64,000 bases of DNA. Origin: Sporosarcina luteola. Lineage in GTDB: Bacteria > Bacillota > Bacilli > Bacillales_A > Planococcaceae. Under the pieces are notes generated by a model, which had not been told where the DNA came from, ran no database searches, and saw nothing but the letters and a program-made list of their open reading frames with translations. Positions 17,566 through 25,655 of this stretch are shown piece by piece; the stretch's first letter is position 1, and every line of letters starts with the position of its first letter. The DNA lies in the NCBI RefSeq assembly GCF_023715585.1, contig NZ_JAMBOK010000001.1, positions 2,029,322 through 2,093,321 of the forward strand, written 5' to 3'. Both the position numbers and the translations under genes were made by a program.

Positions 17566-17586
17566 AAAACAAGGAGGAATTTGTAC

Positions 17587-18570
17587 ATGAACAAATTAAA
17601 AGGCATCCACCATGTAACAGCCATTACGAGCAGCGCGGAGAAAATCTATGATTTCTTCACGTATACATTAGGTTTACGATTAGTTAAGAAAACTGTGAAT
17701 CAAGACGACATTCAAACCTATCACCTGTTTTTCGCTGACGATGCAGGCAATCCAGGAACGGACATGACATTTTTCGATTTCCCCGGAATTCAAAAAGGGG
17801 TGCACGGCACTAACGAGATTTCAAAAACCTCTTTCCGTGTACCAAGCGATGATGCGCTAGCGTATTGGGTGAAACGTTTCGACAAATTCAACGTGAAGCA
17901 TCATGGTATTCAAGAACAATTCGGCAAAAAGATCCTGTCATTTGTGGACTTTGATGATCAGCAGTATCAACTTATTTCTGACGAGCTAAACGAAGGAGTC
18001 GAATCAGGAACTCCATGGCAAAAAGGACCGATTCCTTTGGAGTTTGCCATTACAGGACTAGGACCCGTCCATATTCGTACTTCCTTCTTTGATCATGTGA
18101 AAGAAATCTTGGAAAAAGTCTTTTTAATGAAGGAAATTGCGCAAGAAGATGCATTCCATTTATTTCAAATGGGCGAGGGCGGAAACGGAGCTCAAGTCGT
18201 TGTTGAATTTAACACTGTGCTCCCGCAAGCACGTCAAGGTTTTGGCACCGTCCACCATACGGCGTTCCGTGTAGAGGATCGCGCTGACATAGAGGCGTGG
18301 CAAAAACGCCTGCACGGCTTCCAACTGCCAAGCTCGGGCTATGTAGAACGCTATTATTTCGGCTCCTTATATACAAGAATCGCCCCTTCCATTCTGTTCG
18401 AATTGGCAACGGACGGTCCTGGATTCATGGGGGATGAGCCGTATGAAACGCTTGGCGAAAAACTATCATTGCCGCCGTTCTTTGAAGAAAAACGTGAAGA
18501 AATCGAAGGGCTTGTACGACCAATTGATACAGTCCGCAGTACAAAGAACTTTGAAAAAGAGTATTTGTGA
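17587..18570 (+). CDS. mhqO: Ring-cleaving dioxygenase, MhqO/MhqA type
   Basis: A 327-residue enzyme with two vicinal-oxygen-chelate domains (about 1-140 and 145-310). Metal-binding His/Glu positions are suggested by IHHVTAIT near residue 5, VHHTAFRVE and the late SILFELATDGPGF. MhqO of B. subtilis is induced by methylhydroquinone and thought to cleave the quinol ring. The two MhqR-type boxes upstream support this assignment. The ATG at 17587 follows AAGGAGGAATTTGTAC. An FMN reductase gene follows 18 bp later, so the pair is probably one detoxification operon. Confidence 0.93.
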   Translation: MNKLKGIHHVTAITSSAEKIYDFFTYTLGLRLVKKTVNQDDIQTYHLFFADDAGNPGTDMTFFDFPGIQKGVHGTNEISKTSFRVPSDDALAYWVKRFDKFNVKHHGIQEQFGKKILSFVDFDDQQYQLISDELNEGVESGTPWQKGPIPLEFAITGLGPVHIRTSFFDHVKEILEKVFLMKEIAQEDAFHLFQMGEGGNGAQVVVEFNTVLPQARQGFGTVHHTAFRVEDRADIEAWQKRLHGFQLPSSGYVERYYFGSLYTRIAPSILFELATDGPGFMGDEPYETLGEKLSLPPFFEEKREEIEGLVRPIDTVRSTKNFEKEYL

Positions 18571-18588
18571 GGAGGTGAACATAAAAGG

Positions 18589-19182
18589 ATGGGACTTTTT
18601 AATAAACTATTCGGTTCTAAACAACAGGAGGAAAAAACAATGACAAACTTAAATATCGGTATTATTTTAGGATCAACTCGTGATGGACGTGTGAGCCCTC
18701 AAGTAGGTGCTTGGGTAAAAGAATTGGCAGAGCAACGCGGAGACGCTACTTATACAGTTATTGATATCGCAGATTATAAATTGCCGTTGCTAGGCGAGCC
18801 GGGAAGCGACGCTTCAGGCGCGGCTGCATGGTCAGAAATCGTTGGCAAACAAGATGGATTCGTATTCATCGTTCAAGAATACAACCACTCCATTACTGGA
18901 GCGCTTAAAAACGCTTTAGACTTCCTACGTGAAGAATGGAACAACAAAGCAGCCGGCATCGTCTCATACGGTTCAGTAGGCGGCGCACGTGCTGCTGAAC
19001 ATTTACGCGGCATCCTAGGCGAACTATCCGTTGCGGATGTTCGTGTCCACCCAGCTCTATCCCTATTTACTGACTTTGAAAACGGAACGGAATTCAAACC
19101 AGCAGAAGTACAGGCTTCTTCAGTGAACCAAATGCTCGACCAAGTCATCCCTTGGGCAACAGCCTTGAAAACAATTCGATAA
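18589..19182 (+). CDS. NADPH-dependent FMN reductase / azoreductase-like flavoprotein
   Basis: A flavodoxin-like NAD(P)H:FMN reductase. Hallmarks: IILGSTRDGRVSPQVG (flavin phosphate loop) and VQEYNHSITGALKNALDFL, then GIVSYGSVGGARAAEHLR. Two starts are open: ATG 18589, after GGAGGTG at 11 bases, gives 197 residues with the leader MGLFNKLFGSKQQEEK; ATG 18640, after AGGAGG at 8 bases, gives the bare enzyme of 180 residues. Both have credible ribosome sites, so two forms may be made. Second gene after the MhqO-like dioxygenase; likely reduces quinones or azo compounds. Confidence 0.9.
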   Translation: MGLFNKLFGSKQQEEKTMTNLNIGIILGSTRDGRVSPQVGAWVKELAEQRGDATYTVIDIADYKLPLLGEPGSDASGAAAWSEIVGKQDGFVFIVQEYNHSITGALKNALDFLREEWNNKAAGIVSYGSVGGARAAEHLRGILGELSVADVRVHPALSLFTDFENGTEFKPAEVQASSVNQMLDQVIPWATALKTIR

Positions 19183-19344
19183 TCTTTCTATATGATAGGG
19201 ACTGTTTAGAAAGTCAGCGTTATTCGACTTTCCGAATCAGTCCTCTTTCTATTCCTACTGCGATGGGCAGAGTGTTCATGATTAAAGTTTCCTCATATGG
19301 ACAAACTTCGGATACGATAGGTTCGAATGAGGAGGAATACTTTT

Positions 19345-19962
19345 TTGGAAAGAATAAATTGTGATTTCTCACCGTTGAAAGAAATCTTAATAGAGGATAT
19401 CAATAATCTCATTGCAGCATTGCAGAATAACATGGAGGCAATCGTAGATGAGAATAAATGTCTCCTCGGTAATTTTGAAAAAACGAAACAAGACTTTCTG
19501 TCCATTGAAATGAAAGCCGCCACCTTCTATTTGAATTGTTATCTGTCACCGTTTACAGATAAGTATCCGGAGCTGTCAGTATGTGTTCAAAACTTGTCCA
19601 GATTAAGACATGGCGGGTTAATTGTGATTGAACGGGAAGACCCCCTTAAATCTCTAGTAAAGCCCGGCATTCCGATAGGAGCGGAGTTGACACACACCTT
19701 GCTTGAATCCATCTTTTACCCAGGAAGTCCCCTTCATGATGGCGCTGTAATGGTGAATCAGAACCAAATCGTTTCTGCAACAAATGTCCTTCCTTTATCA
19801 GGTAGATTTACAGGTGATCAAAAACTCGGTACGCGGCATCGTGCAGCTTTGGGGTTAACCGAACAAAGTGATGCCCTCGTTCTTGTAGTATCTGAGGAGA
19901 CGGGCAGAGTTTCGTTTGCTTTCAAAGGGGAACTTTATCCGATCATGACTCAAGTTATGTGA
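19345..19962 (+). CDS. cdaS: Sporulation-type diadenylate cyclase CdaS
   Basis: A 205-residue soluble enzyme that makes c-di-AMP from two ATP. The DisA_N domain carries the catalytic DGA (132-134) and RHR (164-166) motifs; two N-terminal helices (about 10-55) form the autoinhibitory region known from CdaS (YojJ). In Bacillus this isoform is forespore-specific, which points to an endospore former. The start is TTG at 19345, since GGAGG is 9 bases upstream and an in-frame ATG (19327) overlaps that site. I could not find a convincing sigma-G promoter. Confidence 0.93.
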   Translation: MERINCDFSPLKEILIEDINNLIAALQNNMEAIVDENKCLLGNFEKTKQDFLSIEMKAATFYLNCYLSPFTDKYPELSVCVQNLSRLRHGGLIVIEREDPLKSLVKPGIPIGAELTHTLLESIFYPGSPLHDGAVMVNQNQIVSATNVLPLSGRFTGDQKLGTRHRAALGLTEQSDALVLVVSEETGRVSFAFKGELYPIMTQVM

Positions 19963-20006
19963 TAATGATAGCCCAGTTATTCGCAATTGGCGGTTTCAAC
20001 TCTACA

Positions 20007-20049
20007 AAAGACCCTCACTTCCGCTTCCACGGGAGTGAGGGTCTTTTTC
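20007..20049. terminator. Terminator between cdaS and brnQ
   Basis: AAAGACCCTCACT / AGTGAGGGTCTTT stem with a T-run on the plus strand; usable in both directions. Confidence 0.8.
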
Positions 20050-20087
20050 AATTATCTCGGGACTTCATGGGATGAACAATCAGCATT

Positions 20088-21392
20088 TTACTCTCGGACT
20101 TCCCTACCGTACTTATCAATCCCATAACCAACCACTGCAGCTACAAACGCCGGCACGATCCAGCCCAGCCCGTGCTCGAAAAACGGTACAACGTCCAGCA
20201 GCCATCCGGTTAAAGAATCCATTTTATAACCGATATTCGTTAATACCTCGTAAAACGCAAAGATCGCTGTCACGGATACCGATAGCTGGTACATCATCTT
20301 CCCTCCGCCCGCAAAATGCTGGAACAATGAAAGAATCACTAACACGATGGAGATCGGATAAATGAAAACCAATAAAGGAACTGCCAAACTAAGAATCGTA
20401 TCCAACCCTAAATTAGATACCAACAAGCCGATCAACACAAAAATAGCGACATATGAACGGTAATGAATTTTCGGATAAATTTCGTTGAAGAACCTCGCAC
20501 AAGCATTGATCAAGCCGACACATGTCGTCAGACAAGCCAGCGTTACAATTAATCCGAACAGAAGCCCGCCGCCACTGGCGAACAATAAGTCCGATGCGAC
20601 AGTTAAGATTTCAGCACCATTTGCAAATCCGTTTTCCTTCGGTATGACCTTGCCGATCCACCCCAATGAAACATATACAATAGCTAGTCCTAGACCAGCT
20701 ATGATGCCAGCCCAAAGTGTCCCTTTTACAAGCTCTGACTTGGATGCCGCTCCTTTATCCTTCAATGCATTGATGACGACGATCCCGAACGCCAACGCTG
20801 CCACAGCATCCATCGTGAAGTATCCTTCCACGAACCCTTTGACAAATGGGTTTGTCGCATAATTACCCGCCGCAGGAGACGCGATATTTTCAAATTTCAT
20901 GAAGGCGCGGATAACGAGCAGAGCCAATACGAGCAATAAAATAGGAGTCAAAAGCTGTCCGATGCGATCAACGATCTTCTTAGGATTCAAGCTAATGAAA
21001 TACGTCACTCCGAAAAACACCAAGGAGAATATGAGAAGCGCAACCCAGCCATTCACGTCTACAATTTGTTTGACACCAAGCTCGTAAGCAACATTTGAAG
21101 CTCTCGGTATCCCATAAAAAGCACCGATTGACATATAGATGATGACTGCAAAAATCAAGCCGAAAAGTCTATTCACCCGATTCCCAATAGAGACGAGTCC
21201 ATTCTCAGACAAGGCGATGGCCATGATTGCCATGAACGGCAGCAGTACACCGGTAATAAGAAATCCGGTAATTGCGGGGCCAAAATTATTCCCCGACTCC
21301 AATCCTAGAAGAGGTGGAAAGATAAGATTTCCCGCTCCAAAAAACAATGAAAAGAGCATAAGCCCTGAAAACAACACATTTTTTCTAGTCAT
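20088..21392 (-). CDS. brnQ: Branched-chain amino acid carrier BrnQ
   Basis: A 434-residue membrane protein of the LIVCS family with about 12 helices, importing Ile, Val and Leu with Na+ or H+. The N-terminal block LMLFSLFFGAGNLIFPPLLG is the family signature. ATG follows GGAGGGTTTACGG. It is the second gene behind a T-box leader with an Ile codon in the specifier region, so isoleucine starvation should raise its transcription. Confidence 0.95.
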   Translation of the reverse strand: MTRKNVLFSGLMLFSLFFGAGNLIFPPLLGLESGNNFGPAITGFLITGVLLPFMAIMAIALSENGLVSIGNRVNRLFGLIFAVIIYMSIGAFYGIPRASNVAYELGVKQIVDVNGWVALLIFSLVFFGVTYFISLNPKKIVDRIGQLLTPILLLVLALLVIRAFMKFENIASPAAGNYATNPFVKGFVEGYFTMDAVAALAFGIVVINALKDKGAASKSELVKGTLWAGIIAGLGLAIVYVSLGWIGKVIPKENGFANGAEILTVASDLLFASGGGLLFGLIVTLACLTTCVGLINACARFFNEIYPKIHYRSYVAIFVLIGLLVSNLGLDTILSLAVPLLVFIYPISIVLVILSLFQHFAGGGKMMYQLSVSVTAIFAFYEVLTNIGYKMDSLTGWLLDVVPFFEHGLGWIVPAFVAAVVGYGIDKYGREVRE

Positions 21393-21404
21393 CCGTAAAC
21401 CCTC

Positions 21405-22211
21405 CTAATTCTTAGCAAAAACACCATCTACTTCAACAGTCTCAAATATATTAATAAACGCTGTCTCGTCATAGTCACGTACAATCTTTTTCACTTGCAG
21501 CATTTCGTAACGAGTAACGACCGTCATTAGAATGTGCTTCTTCTCTTTAGTGTAGCCTCCATAACCTTCTGTAATAGTAATGCCCCGATAGATCGATTGC
21601 AATAAATCTTCCCGTATCGCTTCCCCTTTGGAAGTGACAATTTGCATCGTCAGTTTAATATGATTCGTGTGGATGCTATCAATTAGCTTGCCCGTCAAAT
21701 AGATGGACAAAAGTGTGTATAAGGCAATATCCCAGTTTAATACAGCACCGGAAATGAGGACGATGACGCCGTTCATGCCCGTCAAAAGAAGACCAATACT
21801 AATATTGCTCGTTCTAGAAAGGATGATTGCAATAATATCCAACCCTCCGGACGTACCGGAATACTTCAATATCAAGCCAACACCGATGCCACTTATAACC
21901 CCGCCAAAAATCGTTGATAACAAAATATTTTCTGTCACAGCAATGACTGGCAGCATGTATAAGAAAAATGAAAGTGACACAACACACACGAGCGTATTAA
22001 GCGTAATCAACCTTCCCAACTTAATATATCCTAAAATGAGCAATGGCAGATTAAGCAAGAGATTCATTATGCCGATATCAAATGGAGTAATCAATCCGAT
22101 CAAAATAGCTATCCCACTAATTCCACTGCTCAGTATCCCATAGGGGACGAGAAAGAAATTGAAAGCAAATGCTACAATCAACGAACCAGCGACAACAACT
22201 ACATTCTTCAT
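21405..22211 (-). CDS. YitT-family membrane protein (DUF161/DUF2179)
   Basis: A 268-residue protein with five or six N-terminal membrane helices and a C-terminal soluble DUF2179 domain (about 210-268, ending in VRDYDETAFINIFETVEVDGVF). The GTSGGLDIIAII segment is typical of the YitT/YpjC family, whose function is not established. AGGAGG lies 9 bases before the chosen ATG 22211; ATG 22217 is closer. It is the first gene of the T-box transcript and 12 bp before brnQ, which suggests a role connected with amino acid supply. Confidence 0.88.
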   Translation of the reverse strand: MKNVVVVAGSLIVAFAFNFFLVPYGILSSGISGIAILIGLITPFDIGIMNLLLNLPLLILGYIKLGRLITLNTLVCVVSLSFFLYMLPVIAVTENILLSTIFGGVISGIGVGLILKYSGTSGGLDIIAIILSRTSNISIGLLLTGMNGVIVLISGAVLNWDIALYTLLSIYLTGKLIDSIHTNHIKLTMQIVTSKGEAIREDLLQSIYRGITITEGYGGYTKEKKHILMTVVTRYEMLQVKKIVRDYDETAFINIFETVEVDGVFAKN

Positions 22212-22260
22212 AATCATTGACCTCCTTAGTAATCTGTAACCTGGATCCCAAATTTTCCAC

Positions 22261-22536
22261 AAAAAAAACCCGCCCCTAAACTAGGGACGAGTTTGTGCTC
22301 GCGATACCACCCATATTCCGCAAGTTCCCCTTCAGAAGAAACAGTGCGGCGCTCAGTCAACGTACGATCATACGCGTTCCATTTAACGGTGGAAGTCCGG
22401 TAAAGCTTACTGTTTTCAGCTTTACATCTCGGAGATGATTTTCGGATAAGATCTGTCCATCGACTTTCACCAAGCGTCGACTCTCTAGAGAACAGAGTTC
22501 CTCTCTTACTATTTCTCGTCACTGATTATTGTTATT
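22261..22536 (-). promoter_or_regulatory. T-box leader of yitT-brnQ (isoleucine type)
   Basis: On the minus strand GGGTGGTATCGCG (the T-box sequence, about 22300-22312) precedes a GC-rich hairpin CTCGTCCCTA / TAGGGGCGGG with eight T. Upstream, GAGAGTCGACGCTTGGTG matches the Stem I region. The specifier region reads GAAA-ATC-ATCTCC; aligned with the proS leader this puts ATC (Ile) at the specifier position, in keeping with brnQ. Confidence 0.85.
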
Positions 22537-22542
22537 ACAATC

Positions 22543-22572
22543 AATCTAGCAGAGAGTGATTCGAAAAGTCAA
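22543..22572 (-). promoter_or_regulatory. Sigma-A promoter of the T-box transcript
   Basis: TTGACT (22567-22572), 18-bp spacer, TAGATT (22543-22548), minus strand. Confidence 0.6.
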
Positions 22573-22605
22573 TATGCTTTAGTGACTTCGCAATTTTCCG
22601 ACCAG

Positions 22606-23730
22606 TTAACCAACTAGCACTTCTGACTTTTCCGGGCGAATTCTGATGCCGGCTTCCTTATCAAAAAAGTGAACACAGTTCATATCGAACGTCAAATAGA
22701 CATCTTCACCAGGAGACACATTGGTCCGCGACTCGACTTCGGCGATCATTTCTTGTGTGCCGAGCATCGAATAAAGGAGTGTATGAGCCCCAGTAAGTTC
22801 CGAAACGATAATCTTTGACAGGATGGAATTCGTCTGTCCGGCCTCTTCCCCGCCTCTCAACAGATGGATATGCTCAGGACGGATTCCCATTGTCAGTTCC
22901 TTACCCACAAAACCTTGCTCCCGCAAATACTCCATCTTCTCTTCAGGCACATTTATACGTACGTCTTCCACTACGAATTGGCCATCCACAATCCTTCCAT
23001 CAAAAAAGTTCATGGAAGGCGAGCCGATAAAGCCGCCAACAAACGTGTTTTCCGGGTTATCGTATACATCTTTCGGCGCTCCAATCTGTTGGATGACACC
23101 ATCCTTCATGATGATGATGCGGCTAGCCATCGTCATTGCTTCTGTCTGATCATGCGTGACGTAAATTGAAGTCGTCTTCAACCGCTGATGCAGCTTAGCG
23201 ATTTCAGCGCGCATTTGGAAACGCAGCTTCGCATCGAGGTTCGAAAGCGGTTCATCCATGAGAAACAGTTTAGCATCCCTGACAATCGATCGTCCAAGGG
23301 CGACACGCTGCCTTTGCCCTCCTGACAGCGCCTTTGGTTTCCGATGAAGAAGCTCCTCAAGTCCTAATAGTTCAGCCGCCTCTTCTACACGCTTCTTTAT
23401 TTCGTCCTTTTTGAACTTCCTAATTTTCAACCCGAAAGCCATATTGTCAAAGACCGTCATATGCGGGTAAAGTGCATAGTTTTGAAATACCATTGCAATA
23501 TCTCTATTTTTCGGCGGGATATCGTTCATCAACTTTCCGTCGATGTAGAACTCCCCTGATGAAATCTCCTCCAAGCCCGCAATCATCCGAAGGACAGTCG
23601 ACTTTCCGCATCCGGAAGGTCCGACAAGAACGATGAATTCACCGTCCTCCACGGACAAATTGAAATCGGAAACAGCAGTCACCTTTTTATCGAAATGCTT
23701 ATAGACATTTTTCAACACGATTTTTGACAT
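22606..23730 (-). CDS. Sugar ABC transporter ATPase (MsmX/UgpC/MalK type)
   Basis: A 374-residue ATPase that powers a CUT1 importer. Walker A GPSGCGKST (about 37-45), Q-loop FQNYALYPH, signature LSGGQRQR, Walker B FLMDEPLSNLD and switch VTHDQ are all intact. The C-terminal third is the regulatory OB-fold (TOBE) domain of MalK-type ATPases. ATG follows AAAGAGGGTATCCGA. Fourth gene after binding protein and two permeases. Unlike in B. subtilis, where MsmX serves many systems from another locus, this importer has its own ATPase. Confidence 0.93.
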   Translation of the reverse strand: MSKIVLKNVYKHFDKKVTAVSDFNLSVEDGEFIVLVGPSGCGKSTVLRMIAGLEEISSGEFYIDGKLMNDIPPKNRDIAMVFQNYALYPHMTVFDNMAFGLKIRKFKKDEIKKRVEEAAELLGLEELLHRKPKALSGGQRQRVALGRSIVRDAKLFLMDEPLSNLDAKLRFQMRAEIAKLHQRLKTTSIYVTHDQTEAMTMASRIIIMKDGVIQQIGAPKDVYDNPENTFVGGFIGSPSMNFFDGRIVDGQFVVEDVRINVPEEKMEYLREQGFVGKELTMGIRPEHIHLLRGGEEAGQTNSILSKIIVSELTGAHTLLYSMLGTQEMIAEVESRTNVSPGEDVYLTFDMNCVHFFDKEAGIRIRPEKSEVLVG

Positions 23731-23768
23731 TCGGATACCCTCTTTCGTTAAAGATCACAGGCTGTTGG

Positions 23769-24677
23769 TCACTTCCCTCCAGACTGCAGATTAATGCCTT
23801 GGATGAAATACTTCTGGAAGAAGAAAAACAGAATGATGACTGGCAGAAGTACGAGAAGCGACCCCGCCATCAAATAGTTCCATTGTGTATTCATTTCGCC
23901 TTTAAATACTTGCAGTCCGAGCTGCAGCGTATAAAGACTTTCATCGTTCAAATAAAGGAGCGGTCCTAAAAAATCATTCCATGCACCATTGAAGGAAAAG
24001 ATTGCAACAGTCGCAAGTGCCGGTTTCGTAAGCGGGAGGCCGATTGTCCACCATATGCGGAAATGGCTCGCTCCTTCTATTTTTGCCGCTTCGATCAGTT
24101 CATTCGGAATCGTCATGTAAAACTGCCGTAGAAGGAAGATGAAAAATGCACTTCCGAAAAAGGCTGGAACTACTAATGGAAAATACGTATTAATCCATTG
24201 CAGTTTTGAAAATAGGACGTATTGCGGAATGAGTGTTACAAATCCAGGAATCATCATCGTCGATAAGACGATGGCAAACAGGATGCCCCTCCCCTTAAAT
24301 GGCACTTTGGCAAAGCCATATGCGATGAAAGAGTTTACGAGGACACTCCCGATGACGACAAGCATCGTTATCGTAATTGTATTAATCGCATATGTGTCAA
24401 AAGGAGCCGCTTTCCATGTTTTTATATAGTTGTCCCAATTCCACTCTCGGGGGTAAAACGTCGGCGGATACGTCATCACTTCTGCCATCGATTTAAGGGA
24501 AGTTGAAATCATCCACCAGATCGGTGAGAGGATGAGGAGGCTTCCCGCTGCTAGCAATATGAAATTAACGAGCGAGAGAAGCTTCCTTTTCGTATGTATA
24601 TTGTCGAAATATGCATGGGCTGAAGCAACCCGCTCTTCATCCCTCTTTTTTGCTGCCACTTCAACTTCCTCCATCAT
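23769..24677 (-). CDS. CUT1 sugar ABC permease, MalG type
   Basis: A 302-residue inner-membrane permease with six helices. The EAA loop, where the ATPase docks, reads ELIEAAKIEGASHFRIWWTI. The chosen ATG 24677 overlaps the stop codon of the preceding permease (ATGA) and follows GGGGAGGAG; a second ATG is the next codon. The frame stays open 46 codons upstream, but that part lies within the previous gene. A longer than usual, charged N-terminal segment precedes the first helix. Confidence 0.92.
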   Translation of the reverse strand: MMEEVEVAAKKRDEERVASAHAYFDNIHTKRKLLSLVNFILLAAGSLLILSPIWWMISTSLKSMAEVMTYPPTFYPREWNWDNYIKTWKAAPFDTYAINTITITMLVVIGSVLVNSFIAYGFAKVPFKGRGILFAIVLSTMMIPGFVTLIPQYVLFSKLQWINTYFPLVVPAFFGSAFFIFLLRQFYMTIPNELIEAAKIEGASHFRIWWTIGLPLTKPALATVAIFSFNGAWNDFLGPLLYLNDESLYTLQLGLQVFKGEMNTQWNYLMAGSLLVLLPVIILFFFFQKYFIQGINLQSGGK

Positions 24678-25579
24678 CTCTCCTCCCCTTCGTAATGAAC
24701 CCAGCGCGGCGCAAGCTTCAAGTTGATGATTGTAATTATGAATACGATGATAAAGAGAATCCAAGACATCGCCATCGCATAGCCCATATCGAACGATTCG
24801 AACGCCTTTTTCCACATATATAAGTTATAGAACAACATGGAATTCACCGGTCCGCCCTCACCATTCGACATTACATATGCCTCCTGGAAAATTTGGAAGC
24901 CTCCTATCAGGCTGGTTACAATATCAAAGAAAATGACTGGCGTAATCATAGGAATCGTAATAAATCGGAATTGCTGCCAGCTGCTTGCGCCATCTATTTT
25001 AGCTGCTTCGTACAATGATTTCGATACTCCTTGCATACTCGCCAAGTAGAGAAGCATACCTCCTCCAACGCTCCACAATTTCATGAAGATTAGTGCCGGC
25101 TTCGTCCAATCGGGATCGAACAGCCAATTCGGACCCGGAATACCGAACCATCCAAGGGCGGTGTTCACCAAACCGGTTCCGGGATCGAGCAACTGCATCC
25201 AAAGAAGGTAAACCCCCACCCCGGAAAGCACTGCCGGTAAATAGTAGATCGTCCTGAAGAAACGGATGCCTGGTACGTCCTGGTTGAGCAAGGCCGATAA
25301 AAAGATCGCCCCGGCAGTCGTAAGCGGGATGGAAAACAGCACGTAATAGAGAGTGTTATATAAGGATGTCCAAAATAGATTATCGGCTGTGAACAGATTT
25401 TCGTAGTTATCAAATCCGACGAAATCCATTTGGGACGTAATATTGTAGTTCGTGAAACTAGCTGCAAAAGAAAAGATGAGCGGTCCCGCCGTGAAGGCGA
25501 TGAATCCGACTATCCAAGGAAGTATGAAAACATATCCTTGCAGCCCTTCCATCCGTTTATAATTCAATTTCTTCCTCAA
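24674..25579 (-). CDS. CUT1 sugar ABC permease, MalF type
   Basis: A 301-residue permease with six membrane helices; EAA loop SLYEAAKIDGASSWQQF. The start is TTG at 25579 with GGGAGGG seven bases upstream. It is separated from the binding-protein gene by about 75 bp containing a stem-loop (25622-25645). Forms the transmembrane pore together with the MalG-type partner. The sugar is not identifiable. Confidence 0.92.
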   Translation of the reverse strand: MRKKLNYKRMEGLQGYVFILPWIVGFIAFTAGPLIFSFAASFTNYNITSQMDFVGFDNYENLFTADNLFWTSLYNTLYYVLFSIPLTTAGAIFLSALLNQDVPGIRFFRTIYYLPAVLSGVGVYLLWMQLLDPGTGLVNTALGWFGIPGPNWLFDPDWTKPALIFMKLWSVGGGMLLYLASMQGVSKSLYEAAKIDGASSWQQFRFITIPMITPVIFFDIVTSLIGGFQIFQEAYVMSNGEGGPVNSMLFYNLYMWKKAFESFDMGYAMAMSWILFIIVFIITIINLKLAPRWVHYEGEER

Positions 25580-25621
25580 TTGCTGTCCCTCCCCCGGTAA
25601 CCTCTCTATACGTAGTAAAAC

Positions 25622-25645
25622 GAGGAGAGCTTCTATGCTCTCCTC
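25622..25645 (-). terminator. Intercistronic stem-loop after the sugar-binding protein gene
   Basis: GAGGAGAGC / GCTCTCCTC, loop of six, followed on the minus strand by GTTTTA. It probably acts as a partial terminator or 3' mRNA stabiliser, giving more binding protein than permease. Confidence 0.6.
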
Positions 25646-25655
25646 ATGCTTCCGT

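Noticed and set aside
19152..19364. 70-codon plus-strand frame between the FMN reductase and cdaS
   Set aside because: It overlaps both genes in another frame and has no start signal.
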